A DNA stretch of 64,000 nucleotides from Palleronia pelagia. GTDB taxonomy: Bacteria; Pseudomonadota; Alphaproteobacteria; Rhodobacterales; Rhodobacteraceae. The notes beneath the pieces are model-generated. The model was not told where the DNA came from. It was given only the letters and a program-made list of their open reading frames with translations, and did no database searches. Of the stretch, positions 9,450 through 19,815 are shown in pieces. The stretch spans positions 372,001 through 436,000 of the forward strand of contig NZ_FOCM01000003.1 of NCBI RefSeq assembly GCF_900110115.1, in the 5' to 3' direction. A program made the position numbers and the translations under genes. The number at the start of each line of letters is the position of its first letter. The stretch's first letter is position 1.

Positions 9450-9505
9450 GCGAGAGGCGCTGCCTCTCGCGCTCTCCGAGGTATTTGCGGAAAGATGAAG
9501 GGGGC
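9450..9505. repeat. Dispersed hairpin plus 24-base core element, copy 1
   Basis: A 9-bp perfect stem (GCGAGAGGC, loop GCT, GCCTCTCGC at 9450-9470) precedes the core at 9479-9502: AGGTATTT, two variable bases, then GGAAAGATGAAGGG. A second hairpin (ATCCGGC/GCCGGAT, 9432-9449) abuts it and overlaps the response-regulator stop. The other copies are at 24744, 32714 and 36689. It lies between convergent genes and may act as a terminator. Confidence 0.85.
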
Positions 9506-9535
9506 GCGGCCGGGATCGGCTGCGCCCCATTCGCG

Positions 9536-10042
9536 TCATTCGCTGCGGATGACCGTCGCCTGAAGATCGGCGGAAAGGGTGACGCCCTCGTCCGACACGA
9601 CCGACAGATCGGCGTCGCCGGGCCCCATAGTGGCGCGGATGTTGCCCTCGATCAGCAGGCTGTCGCCCGTCACCTCGAGCGAGTTCACCGTTAGGTCGAT
9701 GGCCTCGTCCGTCGCGGTCAGGGTGTCGCCGTTGCGGGTGAGCGTCACCTCGCCGCTTTGCATCTCGCCTTGGCGGCTGGACGGGTCGGCGGTGACGGTG
9801 ATGGTCAGGCTGTCGTCTTCGCCCTGGGGCCCGTCGGCGGGATAGGCGCGCAGCGTGAGCTCGATCCCGGTATCGGTTTCGGTCCAGCCGGTGGGCCGGT
9901 CCTCGCCATCGACGATGACATAGGCGACCTGCACCCCGTCGAGCGTCCCGTCGAGCGAGCCGATCGTGGTCGCGTCACCGGCGGTCTGGGCGACGGCCGG
10001 CGCGGCGAGCGTGGCCGAAAGCAGAAGGGCGGATCTGAACAT
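9536..10042 (-). CDS. Secreted protein of unknown function
   Basis: A 168-residue protein with a signal peptide (MFRSALLLSATLAAPAVAQT, cleavage after AVA). The mature part is acidic, Thr- and Asp-rich, cysteine-free, and has alternating hydrophobic positions (for example GIELTLRAYPADG and DSLTITVTADPSSRQG), which suggests a beta-sandwich or barrel-like periplasmic protein. I do not recognise a family. It stands alone, convergent with the response regulator (the repeat element lies between them), and its start faces xthA divergently about 130 bases away. Function unknown. Confidence 0.75.
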   Translation of the reverse strand: MFRSALLLSATLAAPAVAQTAGDATTIGSLDGTLDGVQVAYVIVDGEDRPTGWTETDTGIELTLRAYPADGPQGEDDSLTITVTADPSSRQGEMQSGEVTLTRNGDTLTATDEAIDLTVNSLEVTGDSLLIEGNIRATMGPGDADLSVVSDEGVTLSADLQATVIRSE

Positions 10043-10171
10043 GCGTTTCTCCGAGTGTTTGAACTTGGGCCTTCAACGGCCGCGGCGCGCCCCGCGTTCC
10101 CGCGATGGGCTGTCGCGCCCGGGGACGATCTGCGCTAGTCAGGCGGCCAATTGACCAGACCGGAGCCGCCG

Positions 10172-10954
10172 ATGCCCTTCACCCTTGCCACCTGGAACAT
10201 CAACTCGGTCCGCCTGCGCGAAGGGCTGGTGCGCGACTTCCTGGCCGAGACGCACGTGGACGTCCTGTGCCTGCAGGAATGCAAGTCGCCGGTCGAGAAG
10301 ATCCCCGATTTCGCCGACGCGGGCTTTCCCCATGTCGTGGCGCGCGGGCAGAAGGGCTATAATGGCGTGGCGATCCTGTCGCGCAGCCCGCTGGACGAGG
10401 TGGGCGCGGACGATCACGCCGGGCTGGGCCATGCCCGGCACGTGGCGGCGCGGCTGGAGAACGGGGTCACCATCCACAACTATTACGTGCCGGCCGGCGG
10501 CGACGTACCGGACCGCGAGGTGAACGAGAAATTCGGCCAGAAGCTCGATTACCTCACGGCCATGCGCGACGCGTTCAGGGCCGCGCCGCCCGCCCGGTCG
10601 ATCCTGGTGGGCGACCTCAACATCGCCCCGCGCGAGGATGACGTCTGGTCCCACAAGCAGCTGATGAAGGTGGTGTCCCACACCCCCGTCGAGGTCGACC
10701 ACCTGGCCGAGACGCAGGCGGCGGGGGCCTGGGTCGACATCACCCGCGCGCATATCCCCGATGGGCAGCTATATTCCTGGTGGTCCTACCGGGCGAAGGA
10801 CTGGGATGCCGCCGACAAGGGGCGCCGGCTGGACCATATCTGGGCGACCCCCGACATCGCCGATGCGGCCCGGGACAGCCGGATCCTGCGTCACGTGCGC
10901 GGCTGGGAGAAGCCGTCGGACCACGCCCCGGTGCTGGCAACCTTCGACCTCTGA
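10172..10954 (+). CDS. xthA: Exodeoxyribonuclease III / AP endonuclease
   Basis: A 260-residue Mg-dependent enzyme of the endonuclease/exonuclease/phosphatase fold, which cuts abasic sites and trims 3' ends in base-excision repair. The motifs are in order: TLATWNINSVRLREG (Asn), CLQECKSP (catalytic Glu), the segment NYYVPAGG, VGDLNIAPREDDVW (Asp/Asn pair), and RLDHIWATPD with the terminal WEKPSDHAPV (Asp-His). The length fits XthA. I take ATG 10172, eight bases after CGGAG, rather than an in-frame TTG upstream. A short gap follows to the thioredoxin gene, so cotranscription is possible. Confidence 0.95.
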   Translation: MPFTLATWNINSVRLREGLVRDFLAETHVDVLCLQECKSPVEKIPDFADAGFPHVVARGQKGYNGVAILSRSPLDEVGADDHAGLGHARHVAARLENGVTIHNYYVPAGGDVPDREVNEKFGQKLDYLTAMRDAFRAAPPARSILVGDLNIAPREDDVWSHKQLMKVVSHTPVEVDHLAETQAAGAWVDITRAHIPDGQLYSWWSYRAKDWDAADKGRRLDHIWATPDIADAARDSRILRHVRGWEKPSDHAPVLATFDL

Positions 10955-11014
10955 CCTTGATTTGACGCCGGCGCCACGCCATCTAGCGGGCGAACGGACA
11001 AAGGGATGCGCACG

Positions 11015-11941
11015 ATGATCGAACTGGGACAGGGCACCGCCGCCCCCGCCGCCGCCGACCTGATCAAGGAGGGCACCGAGGCGAGCTTCATGGCCGACGT
11101 GGTCGAGGCCAGCCAGCAGGTGCCGGTGATTGTCGACTTCTGGGCCCCCTGGTGCGGCCCGTGCAAAACCCTGGGGCCGATGCTGGAAAAGGCCGTGACC
11201 GAGGCCAAGGGCGCCGTGAAGATGGTCAAGATCGACATCGACCGCGCCCAGTCCATCGCCGCGCAGCTGCAGATCCAGTCGATCCCGACCGTTTATGCCT
11301 TCTACAAGGGTCAGCCGGTGGACGGCTTCCAGGGCGCGATCCCGCAATCCGAGATCAAGGCCTTCGTCGACCGTCTGGTCGCACAGGGCGGCGGTGCGCC
11401 CGGCGGCCGGGAAGACGGCCTGGCCGAGGCCTTGCAGACGGCCGAGGACATGCTTACGGCCGGGCAGGCCGAGGACGCCGCGCAGGTCTTCGCCGCCATC
11501 GCGGGCGAGGCGCCCGACCGCGCCGCCGCCCACGCGGGTCTGGTGCGCGCCCACATCGCCATGGGCGACCTGGAACAGGCCGAGGCCATCCTGAACGGCG
11601 TCGATGCGTCGATCAGCCACGCACCCGAGCTCGAGGCCGCCCACGCCCAGCTGCAGCTGGCGCGCCAGGCCGCCGATGCCGGCCCCGTGGATGACTTGCG
11701 TGCCCGGGTCGAGGCCGACCCCGACGACCACCAGGCCCGGATCGATCTGGCCAAGGCCCTGCACGCCACGGGCAACACCGAGGAGGCGGTCGATCAGTTG
11801 CTCGAATCCTTCCGCCGCGACCGCGAGTGGAATGACGGTGCGGCCCGCGCGCAGCTCTTCACCCTGTTCGAAGCCTTGCCGCCGCAGGACCCGGTCGCGT
11901 TGAAGGGTCGCCGAAGATTGTCGTCGATGATCTTTGCTTGA
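11015..11941 (+). CDS. CnoX/YbbN-like thioredoxin-domain co-chaperone
   Basis: A 308-residue fusion. A thioredoxin domain (about 20-125) with active site WCGPC (Cys47 and Cys50) and the cis-proline loop QSIPTVYAF is followed by a tetratricopeptide-like helical region (about 140-305, with repeated LxxAExxLxxG patterns). The layout is that of YbbN/CnoX, which holds client proteins for GroEL/DnaK and protects them from oxidation. Many proteobacterial CnoX proteins have lost one active-site cysteine; here both are kept, so reductase activity is plausible. ATG 11015 has AAGGG nine bases upstream; the in-frame ATG 11006 is too close to it. It is the first of three same-strand genes with the Lon-domain and Trm112-like proteins. 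Confidence 0.9.
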   Translation: MIELGQGTAAPAAADLIKEGTEASFMADVVEASQQVPVIVDFWAPWCGPCKTLGPMLEKAVTEAKGAVKMVKIDIDRAQSIAAQLQIQSIPTVYAFYKGQPVDGFQGAIPQSEIKAFVDRLVAQGGGAPGGREDGLAEALQTAEDMLTAGQAEDAAQVFAAIAGEAPDRAAAHAGLVRAHIAMGDLEQAEAILNGVDASISHAPELEAAHAQLQLARQAADAGPVDDLRARVEADPDDHQARIDLAKALHATGNTEEAVDQLLESFRRDREWNDGAARAQLFTLFEALPPQDPVALKGRRRLSSMIFA

Positions 11942-11967
11942 GGGTCTGCCAGCCTAGGTAGAGGGGC

Positions 11968-12612
11968 ATGGCAAAGAAGTTCGATCTTCCGCAAACGATC
12001 CCCGTCTTTCCGCTGCCCGGCGCGCTGCTTCTGCCGCGCGGGAAATTGCCGCTGCATATCTTCGAGCCGCGCTACCTTGCGATGATCGAGGACACCATGC
12101 GCACCGATCACCGCCTGATCGGCATGGTGCAGCCGCGCGAGGTGCCCGGCGGCGCCGAAAAACGGCTGCACAGCATCGGCTGCGCGGGGCGCCTGACCCA
12201 GTGGTCCGAGACCGACGACGGGCGCTACATGATCACTCTCACGGGCGTGTCGCGCTACCGTATCACCAGCGAACAGGAAGGGTTCGAGCCCTATCGCCGC
12301 TGCGACGTGACCTGGGACGCGTTTACCCGCGACCTGGGCCAGCCGGAAAAGGATCCGGGCTTCGACCGCGACGCGTTCCTGGATCTGCTCAGCCGCTATT
12401 TCGAGGCGCAGGAGCTGAAGACCGATTGGGAGTCGCTGTCGGGGGCCGAGGACGAGCTTCTGATCAACGCCCTCTCGATGCTGTGCCCCTTCGACCCCGA
12501 GGACAAGCAAGCCCTGCTCGAGGCACCTGACCTGACCACCCGCCGCGAAACGCTGGTCACCCTGATCGAGTTCGCCCTGCGCGGCGGCGACGACGAAGGC
12601 GTGCTGCAATGA
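11968..12612 (+). CDS. Lon N-terminal substrate-binding domain protein
   Basis: A 214-residue stand-alone copy of the Lon protease N-terminal (LAN/PUA-like) domain, starting [20 protein letters not shown] and continuing [18 protein letters not shown]. The second half is a helical bundle. No ATPase or protease domain is present, so it cannot degrade proteins itself. Homologues are common in alphaproteobacteria between a thioredoxin/CnoX gene and a Trm112-like gene, as here. Its stop overlaps the next start (ATGA), so the two are translationally coupled. A quality-control role with CnoX is a context inference only. Confidence 0.9.
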   Translation: MAKKFDLPQTIPVFPLPGALLLPRGKLPLHIFEPRYLAMIEDTMRTDHRLIGMVQPREVPGGAEKRLHSIGCAGRLTQWSETDDGRYMITLTGVSRYRITSEQEGFEPYRRCDVTWDAFTRDLGQPEKDPGFDRDAFLDLLSRYFEAQELKTDWESLSGAEDELLINALSMLCPFDPEDKQALLEAPDLTTRRETLVTLIEFALRGGDDEGVLQ

Positions 12613-12791
12613 GCGAGCAGACCTACGACCGCAAGATGCTCGAGGCGCTGGTCTGCCCGCAGACGCAGGCGCCGCTGCATTACGACGCCGACCGGCAGGA
12701 GCTGGTCTCGAAGGCGGCACACTTGGCCTACCCGATCCGCGGCGGGATCCCGATCATGCTGATCGACGAAGCGCGCAAGATCGACGACTAG
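12609..12791 (+). CDS. Trm112-family small protein
   Basis: A 60-residue member of the Trm112/YcaR family ([20 protein letters not shown], then [16 protein letters not shown]). Most family members carry a four-cysteine zinc knuckle. Here only one cysteine (LVCPQT) remains, so zinc binding is doubtful. That is common among bacterial members. In eukaryotes Trm112 activates methyltransferases; the bacterial role is unsettled. It is translationally coupled to the Lon-domain gene and ends ten bases from the convergent hydroxylase gene. Confidence 0.88.
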   Translation: MSEQTYDRKMLEALVCPQTQAPLHYDADRQELVSKAAHLAYPIRGGIPIMLIDEARKIDD

Positions 12792-12801
12792 AGCTAGCCG
12801 A

Positions 12802-14022
12802 CTAGATCGGGCGGCCCTGTAGAAGGCGCGGCCGGTCCCCGGTGAGGCCGGCCGCCTCGCGGATGGCGCTGCGGCGCAGGCCGGGCAAATGCCCGACCAA
12901 CCCAAGCCCCGCGTCACGGACCGCCCGCAGGATCGGGTTGTCGTTCGAGAACAGGCGATTGAACCCGTCGGTCGCCAGGGCCAGGGCCGAGACGTCGAAA
13001 CGCCGCCATTGCTCGTAGCGGCGCAGCACGTCGATGCGGCCGATATCCTCGCCCCGACGATGCGCGTCCACCACGACCTCGGCCAGGCTGCCCACGTCCT
13101 TCAGCCCCGCGTTCAGGCCCTGACCGGCGATCGGGTGCACCGCGTGGGCCGCGTCGCCCACCAGCGCCACGCGCGGCGCGGCAAAGCTGTTGGCGATGCT
13201 CAGCGCAAGCGGGTAGGTATAGCGCCGCCCGGCCAGCGAAATCTCCCCCAGGAAATTGCCGAACCGGGGCCGCAACACGTTGAGGTAGGCGTCGTCCGGC
13301 AGGTCGGTGAGGGCGCGCGCCCGCTCGCGTCGCTCGGTCCAGACGATCGAGCAGCGGTTGCCCTTCAGCGGCAGGATGGCCAGGGGCCCCTCGGGCATGA
13401 AGAACTGGTGCGCGACGCCGTCATGGGGTCGCTCGTGGCCGATGGCGGCGACCAGCGCGTTCTGCGGATACTCCCACCCGGTGCGGCGGATGCCCGCGCG
13501 CTGCGCGGTGGCCGAGCGGCGCCCGTCGCAGCCCACCAGCAGACGCCCGTCGATCTCGCGCCCGTCGGACAAGGTGGCGGTGACACCGGATGCGTGGGGC
13601 GCCTGCCCGGTCACCGAGACGCCCGTGATCGCGGTGATCCGCGCGTCCTTGTCGATGGCGTCCAGCAGCGCTGGTCTCAGGTGCCGGTCCTCGACCATGA
13701 AGCCCATCGGGCCTTCCTCGATCTGGGCGTGGTCGAATTCCAGCGTCAGGGGCGACGGGCCGGTGCCCGCAGTCCCGTCGCTGATGCGGATGTCCAGGAT
13801 GGGCTGCGCGCCATCGGCCAGCCCCGGCCAAAGGCCGAGCGCGCCGAGCAGCGCCCTGGAGGCCGCCGAAAGGGCATAGCTGCGCCCGTCGAACTCGGCC
13901 CCGCCGCGTGTGTCCACCGGCACCGGGTCGATAAGCGCCACGTCCAGCCCGCCGCTGGCCAGCGCCAGCGCAAGGGTGCAGCCGTTCAGCCCGCCACCCG
14001 CAATGATAACGTCATGATCCAT
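12802..14022 (-). CDS. UbiH/UbiF-family FAD-dependent hydroxylase
   Basis: A 406-residue flavoprotein monooxygenase of the UbiH/COQ6 family, which hydroxylates the benzoquinone ring during ubiquinone synthesis at the membrane. The FAD-binding motifs are IIAGGGLNGCTLALAL (residues 6-21), the mid-domain LLVGCDGRRSATAQRAG, and the second FAD motif LVGDAAHAVHPIAGQGLNAG. Start ATG 14022 places the Rossmann motif at the N-terminus, as in the family; upstream extensions read as antisense noise. The gene is divergent from the amidase gene. The exact ring position hydroxylated (UbiH, UbiF, UbiI or UbiL type) cannot be told from the sequence alone. Confidence 0.9.
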   Translation of the reverse strand: MDHDVIIAGGGLNGCTLALALASGGLDVALIDPVPVDTRGGAEFDGRSYALSAASRALLGALGLWPGLADGAQPILDIRISDGTAGTGPSPLTLEFDHAQIEEGPMGFMVEDRHLRPALLDAIDKDARITAITGVSVTGQAPHASGVTATLSDGREIDGRLLVGCDGRRSATAQRAGIRRTGWEYPQNALVAAIGHERPHDGVAHQFFMPEGPLAILPLKGNRCSIVWTERRERARALTDLPDDAYLNVLRPRFGNFLGEISLAGRRYTYPLALSIANSFAAPRVALVGDAAHAVHPIAGQGLNAGLKDVGSLAEVVVDAHRRGEDIGRIDVLRRYEQWRRFDVSALALATDGFNRLFSNDNPILRAVRDAGLGLVGHLPGLRRSAIREAAGLTGDRPRLLQGRPI

Positions 14023-14104
14023 GGCGCTGACTATGGTCTTGCGGCGGGCATTGTCCATGCGCCGCCGCGCCGCTACCGTCGCGGCGAACCGGGCGGGGGA
14101 CACC

Positions 14105-15430
14105 ATGGACGATCTGACACGGGCGACGGCATGTGACCTGGGGCGCGCCATCGGGCAGGGTGCGCTGGACCCCGTTGAGCTGGCGCAAACCTTCCTGGAC
14201 GCCGCCAACGACCACGACCTCGCCCCCCGCATCTTCGCGCGCATGACCCCGGACCGCGCGTTGTCCGAGGCACAGGCGGCGCGGCAGCGAGCCCGGCACG
14301 GTGTGCGGCGGGGGCTGCTGGACGGCGTGCCCATCGGCTGGAAGGACCTCTATGACTGCGCGGGTGTGCCCTGCGAAGGGGGCAGCGCGTTGCTGGAAGG
14401 CCGTGTGCCCGACCGGGATGCCGCGTTGCTGCGGCAGGCGGCGCTGGCGGGACTGGTGTGTCTGGGCAAGACGCATCTGAGCGAGCTCGCGTTCTCGGGC
14501 CTGGGTCTGAACCCGTCGACGGCGACGCCGCCCTGCGTGAACGATCCCGACGCGGTGTCGGGCGGGTCGTCCTCGGGCGCGGCGGCGTCGGTGGCGTTCG
14601 GCCTGGCGCCGGCGGGAATCGGGTCCGACACCGGGGGGTCCATCCGGCTCCCCGCGGCCTGGAACGACCTCGTGGGCTTCAAGCCCGGCCACGGATCGCT
14701 GTCGCTTGAGGGCGCTCTGCCGCTCTGCCCCAGCTTCGACACGGCCGGTCCGCTGGCGCGCAACGTCGAGGACGCGGCCGAGATCTGGGCGGTGCTGGCG
14801 GGTCGGCGTGCGCCCGACCTTGCCTACACGTCGCTGGCCGGGCGCCGCCTGATGGTGCTGGAGAACGCGTTGGCGGATTGCGACAAGACCGTCGTGGAGG
14901 GCTTCGAACGCGCGGTGGCCATGCTTGAACGGGCCGGGGCGGTGGTCGAGCGCCGTGCGCTGCCCTGCGTCGATACCGCGCTGGCGCAAAGCCCGCTGGT
15001 TTTCGCGCCCGAGGGCTATGCCATCTGGCGCGAGACGATCGAATCCGCGCCCGACAGGATGTATCACCAGGTGCGGACCCGGTTCCGGGCGGGCGCCGAT
15101 GTCAGCGCCTGCGACTTCGTGGCCGCGTGGCGCACGCTCGACCGAATGCGCGCCGAATACGCCGCGGCGACCGCCGGATACGACGCCGTGATCCAGCCGA
15201 CCTGCCCGATCCTGCCGCCCAAGCGCGCCCGGCTCGAGACCGACGACGACTACTACGTCAGCGCGAACCTGATGACCCTGCGCAACACCCGGATCGGCAA
15301 CCTGCTGGGTCTGGCGGGGCTGAGCCTGCCCACCGGCACGCCCTCGGTCGGCCTGCTTTTGCAGGGGCTTGCGGGGCACGAGGGGCGTCTTCTGCGGCTC
15401 GGCCAGGCGGCTGAACGGGCGCTGGCCTAA
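14105..15430 (+). CDS. Amidase signature family hydrolase
   Basis: A 441-residue amidase-signature enzyme. The catalytic triad is visible: Lys80 in GVPIGWKDLYD, the cis-serine in SGGSSSGAAASV (around 155-157) and the nucleophile Ser179 in GSDTGGSIRLPAA. The family hydrolyses C-N amide bonds; members include GatA, indoleacetamide hydrolase and others. No gatB or gatC lies beside it and the C-terminal domain is short, so I do not call it GatA. It is divergent from the UbiH-like gene and about 120 bases ahead of the aminotransferase. Substrate unknown. Confidence 0.9.
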   Translation: MDDLTRATACDLGRAIGQGALDPVELAQTFLDAANDHDLAPRIFARMTPDRALSEAQAARQRARHGVRRGLLDGVPIGWKDLYDCAGVPCEGGSALLEGRVPDRDAALLRQAALAGLVCLGKTHLSELAFSGLGLNPSTATPPCVNDPDAVSGGSSSGAAASVAFGLAPAGIGSDTGGSIRLPAAWNDLVGFKPGHGSLSLEGALPLCPSFDTAGPLARNVEDAAEIWAVLAGRRAPDLAYTSLAGRRLMVLENALADCDKTVVEGFERAVAMLERAGAVVERRALPCVDTALAQSPLVFAPEGYAIWRETIESAPDRMYHQVRTRFRAGADVSACDFVAAWRTLDRMRAEYAAATAGYDAVIQPTCPILPPKRARLETDDDYYVSANLMTLRNTRIGNLLGLAGLSLPTGTPSVGLLLQGLAGHEGRLLRLGQAAERALA

Positions 15431-15547
15431 AAGCCACAGGCCCCCCGCCAAGCCCCGTGCCGCCCGCCAGCCGGCTGGACCGCCCGGCTGGCTTCACGTT
15501 ATCGTTCGTCCCAAATGGGGCGACAGACCCCTGTATCGAGGCACCTA

Positions 15548-16732
15548 ATGCAGCACCCCGCGCGGTTCCAAACCCTGCCGGCCTATGCGTTTCCGCGTCT
15601 GCGGAGCCTTCTTGACGTGCACGCGCCCGGCGGCGACGTGATCCACATGACCATCGGTGACCCGCGCCACGCGCCCCCGGATTTCGTCCTGGACGAGATT
15701 GCGGCGCATGTGGGGGCCTTCGCGAACTATCCGCCCAATGACGGCACGCCCGTGCTGCGCCAGTCGATAACCGCCTGGCTCAAGCGGCGCTACGGCGTCG
15801 AGGTCTGCGCCGAAACGCAGGTTCTGCCGTTGAACGGCACGCGCGAGGGGCTGTTCAACGCCGCCGTCGCCCTGTGCCCCGAGGAAAAGAGCGGCAAGGT
15901 GCCGGTCGTTTTGACCCCGAACCCGTTCTACCAGGTCTACGCGGTCGCGGCGCTGGCCATGGCGGCCCAGCCGCATTACGTGCCCGCGACGGCCGCGACC
16001 GGGTTTCTGCCCGACTACACGGCGCTGCCGCCCGAAGTGCTGGACCGGGTCGCCGTCGCCTATATCTGCTCGCCCTCCAACCCGCAGGGCGCCGTCGCGG
16101 ACGCCGAATACTGGCGCAGCCTGCTGGAGCTGGCCGAGCGGCACGATTTCCGGGTCTTCGCGGATGAATGCTATTCCGAGGTCTATCGCGGCACGCCGCC
16201 GCCGGGCGCCATGGAAGTGGCGCAGAAGATGGGCGCCGACCCCGAGCGGCTGCTGATCTTTCACTCGCTGTCCAAGCGTTCGAACCTCGCCGGTCTGCGC
16301 TCGGGCTTCGTCGCGGGTGGCAAGCAGACGATCGCGGCGCTGAAGCAGCTGCGCAATTACGCGGGTGCGCCCCTTCCGGTGCCGTTGCAGGCGGTGGCCG
16401 CCCGCGCTTGGGCCGATGAGGCCCACGTGGACGCCAGCCGCGCGCGCTATGTCCGCAAATACGAGATGGCCGACCGCATCTTCGCGAACATTCCGGGCTG
16501 CGGGGCGCCCCAAGCGGGGTTCTTTCTGTGGCTGCCGGTCGAGGATGGCGAGGCTGCCGCGCTGAAGCTGTGGCAGACAACGGGGGTCCGGGTGCTGCCG
16601 GGCGCTTACCTGTCGCGCGATACCGACGCGGGAAATCCGGGGAAGAAGTTCATCAGGGTGGCGATGGTCGCCGACGAGGACGAGGTGGCCGAGGGTCTGA
16701 CACAGATCCGCGACTGCCTGTTCAAAGAATAA
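15548..16732 (+). CDS. Class I/II aminotransferase, DapC-like
   Basis: A 394-residue PLP enzyme of fold type I. The Schiff-base lysine is Lys243 in [17 protein letters not shown], which is the motif of DapC-type succinyldiaminopimelate transaminases. Other PLP contacts are [21 protein letters not shown] and [10 protein letters not shown]. The probable role is the amino-transfer step of the succinylase lysine/diaminopimelate pathway, although other 2-oxo acids are possible. The start ATG 15548 follows a weak CGAGG site. The stop is 20 bases before ftsK, so the two are likely cotranscribed. Confidence 0.85.
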   Translation: MQHPARFQTLPAYAFPRLRSLLDVHAPGGDVIHMTIGDPRHAPPDFVLDEIAAHVGAFANYPPNDGTPVLRQSITAWLKRRYGVEVCAETQVLPLNGTREGLFNAAVALCPEEKSGKVPVVLTPNPFYQVYAVAALAMAAQPHYVPATAATGFLPDYTALPPEVLDRVAVAYICSPSNPQGAVADAEYWRSLLELAERHDFRVFADECYSEVYRGTPPPGAMEVAQKMGADPERLLIFHSLSKRSNLAGLRSGFVAGGKQTIAALKQLRNYAGAPLPVPLQAVAARAWADEAHVDASRARYVRKYEMADRIFANIPGCGAPQAGFFLWLPVEDGEAAALKLWQTTGVRVLPGAYLSRDTDAGNPGKKFIRVAMVADEDEVAEGLTQIRDCLFKE

Positions 16733-16752
16733 AAAAGAGCAACGAGGCAACG

Positions 16753-19632
16753 ATGGCGTATCAGACACGCGGGCGGGACCCGCTGTTCGACAGCAACACC
16801 CAAGCGGCGCTGGAACGGCGCGGGCGCGAACTGCTGGGCCTGCTGCTGATTGGTTTGGGCGTCGCCGTCGCGCTGATGCTGGCCAGCTACCGTCCCGACG
16901 ATCCCAGCTGGCTTTCGGTCACCTCCGAGCCGGCGCGCAACCTGCTGGGGCGCATGGGCGCCTCGATCGCATCGCCGCTGAACATCATCGTGGGCTGGGG
17001 CGCCTGGGGCATCGCGCTGACCTTCCTGGTCTGGGGCGGGCGGTTCCTGATGCACCGGGGCGAAGAGCGGGCCCTGTCGCGCGCCGTGTTCGCACCGATC
17101 GCCATCGCGCTGGGCTCGGTCTATGCCTCGACCCACGTGCCGGGTGCCGACTGGGGCCATTCCTTCGGTCTGGGCGGGCTGTTCGGGGATACCGCGCTGG
17201 GCACGCTGCTGGGCGTGCTGGGCGTGTCGGGGGCTTTCGGGCTCAAGGCCACGGCGTTCCTTCTGATGGTGGCGACCTTGGTGATGGGCGGCTTCGTGCT
17301 CGGCGTGACTCGGGCCGAGTTGCGCCAGATCACGGGCTGGCTGCTGCGGGGTGTTGTGATGACCTACGCCTCGCTGATGACCGCGCTGGCCGCCGGGTCG
17401 CGGACCGTGGGCGCCGGCATGGGCGCGGGGGCCGCCGCCGCCGCGCAGGCGCGTGCCCGCCGGGCCGAGCGCGCCGCCGAACGCGAAGCCGCGCGCCAGG
17501 CCGCGCTGCTGGAACCCGAAACGGAAGCCTCGGCGCAGCCGCGCCCCGTTCTGCGCGCCGCCCCGCCGCGCCCCGTCGCGAACGAGGACGAAGAGGTCTT
17601 CGAAGACAGCGATGACGATTATGCCGATCAGCCCCGCGCCGGCATCCTGGGGCGGCTGACCGGCGCCCTGCGCACGTCTGACGCGGCCGCTGCGCCGATG
17701 CCGCCCCTATCCGGCGAGGATCGCATCAAGTCCAAGATCTCCGATGTCATCAAGGCCCGGGCGCGCAGCCAGCCTGTGCTGACGGCGGGGCACGCCCGCG
17801 GTGCCGAGCCCTTGCTGGCGCGCCGCCATCCGCGCGGCCCGCAACCATTGCGCATCGACCAGACGCCGCCGCTGACGGCGACGGATGCCCCGCAGGCGGA
17901 GCCGGTCGAGGATGACCTGAGCGCAAGGGAATTGCCCGAGCCCGAGCTGGTCGCGCCCACCCCTCACCGCCCCGAGCCGCAGCCGGCCCCCCGCGCCGCG
18001 CCGCCGGCCCCGCAGACCAAGCCCGTGGTTCAGCACATGAACCGCAAGGCCCCCGCGCCGTCGACCAAGGCCAAGGACGAGGCGCAGCCCAAGCTGGCCT
18101 TCGACGACCAGAGCGCGGCCTACGAGCACCCGCCGCTGTCGCTGCTGACCAGCCCCGACACGGTGACGCGGCATGTTCTGAGCGATGAGGCGCTGGAAGA
18201 GAACGCGCGGATGCTCGAGAACGTGCTGGACGACTACGGCGTGAAGGGCGAGATCGTCAGCGTCCGCCCCGGCCCCGTCGTCACCATGTACGAGCTGGAG
18301 CCGGCGCCGGGCCTGAAGGCCAGCCGCGTGATCGGTCTGGCCGACGACATCGCGCGGTCCATGTCGGCGTTGTCGGCGCGGGTTTCGACCGTTCCGGGGC
18401 GCAGCGTCATCGGCATCGAACTGCCCAACGAAAACCGCGAGATGTGCGTGCTGCGCGAGATCCTGGCCACCCGCGATTTCGGCGACGGCAACCACCGCCT
18501 GCCGCTGGCGCTGGGCAAGGATATCGGCGGTGATCCGGTGGTCGCGAACCTTGCCAAGATGCCCCACCTCCTGATCGCGGGGACGACCGGCTCGGGCAAG
18601 TCGGTGGCGATCAACACCATGATCCTGTCGCTGCTCTACAAGCTGACACCGGACGAGTGCCGGATGATCATGATCGATCCGAAGATGCTGGAACTGTCTG
18701 TTTATGATGGGATTCCGCATCTTCTGAGCCCCGTCGTCACCGACCCCAAGAAGGCGGTCGTCGCCCTGAAATGGGTCGTTGGCGAGATGGAGGACCGGTA
18801 CCGCAAGATGTCCAAGATGGGCGTGCGCAACATCGAGGGCTACAATGGCCGCGTGCGCGAGGCGCTGGCCAAGGACGAGATGTTCGAGCGGACGGTCCAG
18901 ACCGGGTTCGACGACGACACGGGCGAGCCGATCTACGAGACCGAGGAAATCCAGCCCGAGATCCTGCCGTTCATCGTCGTCATCGTGGACGAGATGGCCG
19001 ACCTGATGATGGTCGCGGGCAAGGAAATCGAAGCCTGTATTCAACGGCTTGCGCAGATGGCCCGGGCAAGCGGCATCCACCTGATCATGGCCACGCAGCG
19101 CCCGTCGGTGGACGTCATCACCGGCACGATCAAGGCGAACTTCCCGACGCGGATCAGCTTCAGCGTGACCTCGAAGATCGACAGCCGCACCATCCTGGGC
19201 GAGCAGGGGGCCGAGCAGCTTCTGGGCATGGGGGACATGCTATATATGGCGGGCGGATCCAAGATTACCCGCGTGCACGGGCCGTTCTGCTCGGACGAGG
19301 AAGTCGAGGAAATCGTCAACTATCTCAAGAGCTTCGGTCCGCCCGAATACATGTCGGGCGTGGTCGACGGCCCCGCCGAGGACAAGGGCAGCGACATCGA
19401 CGCGGTGCTGGGTCTTGGTGGCGGCGACGGCAATTCCGAGGACGAGCTGTACGACAAGGCGGTCGCCATCGTCATCAAGGACCGCAAGTGCTCGACCTCT
19501 TATATCCAGCGCAAGCTGGCCATCGGCTACAACAAGGCCGCACGGCTGGTGGAGCAGATGGAGGAAGAGGGCGTCGTCAGCAGCGCCAACCACGTGGGCA
19601 AGCGCGAGATCCTGGTGCCGGAACCGACCTGA
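16753..19632 (+). CDS. ftsK: FtsK DNA translocase
   Basis: A 959-residue septal DNA pump that clears the chromosome terminus during division. The N-terminal part (about 20-210) has four to five membrane helices. A Pro/Ala/Glu-rich linker follows (about 225-450). The RecA-like motor has Walker A GTTGSGK (610-616), Walker [15 protein letters not shown], and the segment [16 protein letters not shown]. The C-terminal gamma winged helix ([20 protein letters not shown]) recognises KOPS. The start is ATG 16753, with GAGG upstream. The downstream gene dps is convergent, and the spacer carries an unusual 11-bp phased repeat. Confidence 0.97.
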   Translation: MAYQTRGRDPLFDSNTQAALERRGRELLGLLLIGLGVAVALMLASYRPDDPSWLSVTSEPARNLLGRMGASIASPLNIIVGWGAWGIALTFLVWGGRFLMHRGEERALSRAVFAPIAIALGSVYASTHVPGADWGHSFGLGGLFGDTALGTLLGVLGVSGAFGLKATAFLLMVATLVMGGFVLGVTRAELRQITGWLLRGVVMTYASLMTALAAGSRTVGAGMGAGAAAAAQARARRAERAAEREAARQAALLEPETEASAQPRPVLRAAPPRPVANEDEEVFEDSDDDYADQPRAGILGRLTGALRTSDAAAAPMPPLSGEDRIKSKISDVIKARARSQPVLTAGHARGAEPLLARRHPRGPQPLRIDQTPPLTATDAPQAEPVEDDLSARELPEPELVAPTPHRPEPQPAPRAAPPAPQTKPVVQHMNRKAPAPSTKAKDEAQPKLAFDDQSAAYEHPPLSLLTSPDTVTRHVLSDEALEENARMLENVLDDYGVKGEIVSVRPGPVVTMYELEPAPGLKASRVIGLADDIARSMSALSARVSTVPGRSVIGIELPNENREMCVLREILATRDFGDGNHRLPLALGKDIGGDPVVANLAKMPHLLIAGTTGSGKSVAINTMILSLLYKLTPDECRMIMIDPKMLELSVYDGIPHLLSPVVTDPKKAVVALKWVVGEMEDRYRKMSKMGVRNIEGYNGRVREALAKDEMFERTVQTGFDDDTGEPIYETEEIQPEILPFIVVIVDEMADLMMVAGKEIEACIQRLAQMARASGIHLIMATQRPSVDVITGTIKANFPTRISFSVTSKIDSRTILGEQGAEQLLGMGDMLYMAGGSKITRVHGPFCSDEEVEEIVNYLKSFGPPEYMSGVVDGPAEDKGSDIDAVLGLGGGDGNSEDELYDKAVAIVIKDRKCSTSYIQRKLAIGYNKAARLVEQMEEEGVVSSANHVGKREILVPEPT

Positions 19633-19674
19633 GGGGGCGCGCAACCGCGGGGCAGGCCGTCCTGTCCACGAAAT

Positions 19675-19815
19675 GTGCACTGGCGGTGCCGCGGTCGTGC
19701 CCCGGGCGTGCGCCCAGCGTGCCGCTTCCGTGCGGCGGGGGTGCACCGAAAGGGCCACGACGTCGGACCGGCGGCCTAGATCGTGCACGGGGCGTGCACC
19801 GGACGTGCCGACGCG
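19675..19815. repeat. 11-bp phased GTGC repeat array
   Basis: GTGC begins at 19675, 19686, 19697, 19708, 19719, 19730 and 19741, exactly 11 bases apart. It begins again at 19783, 19794 and 19805, again 11 apart. The seven bases between are GC-rich but vary (for example GTGCCCCGGGC, GTGCCGCTTCC, GTGCACGGGGC). Eleven bases is close to one helical turn, so all GTGC steps of a block face the same side of the DNA. The period is not a multiple of three, so it is not a coding repeat. Confidence 0.85.

Noticed and set aside
14105-15430. Amidase as GatA of the tRNA amidotransferase
   Set aside because: No gatB or gatC beside it and the sequence is shorter at the C-terminus than GatA.
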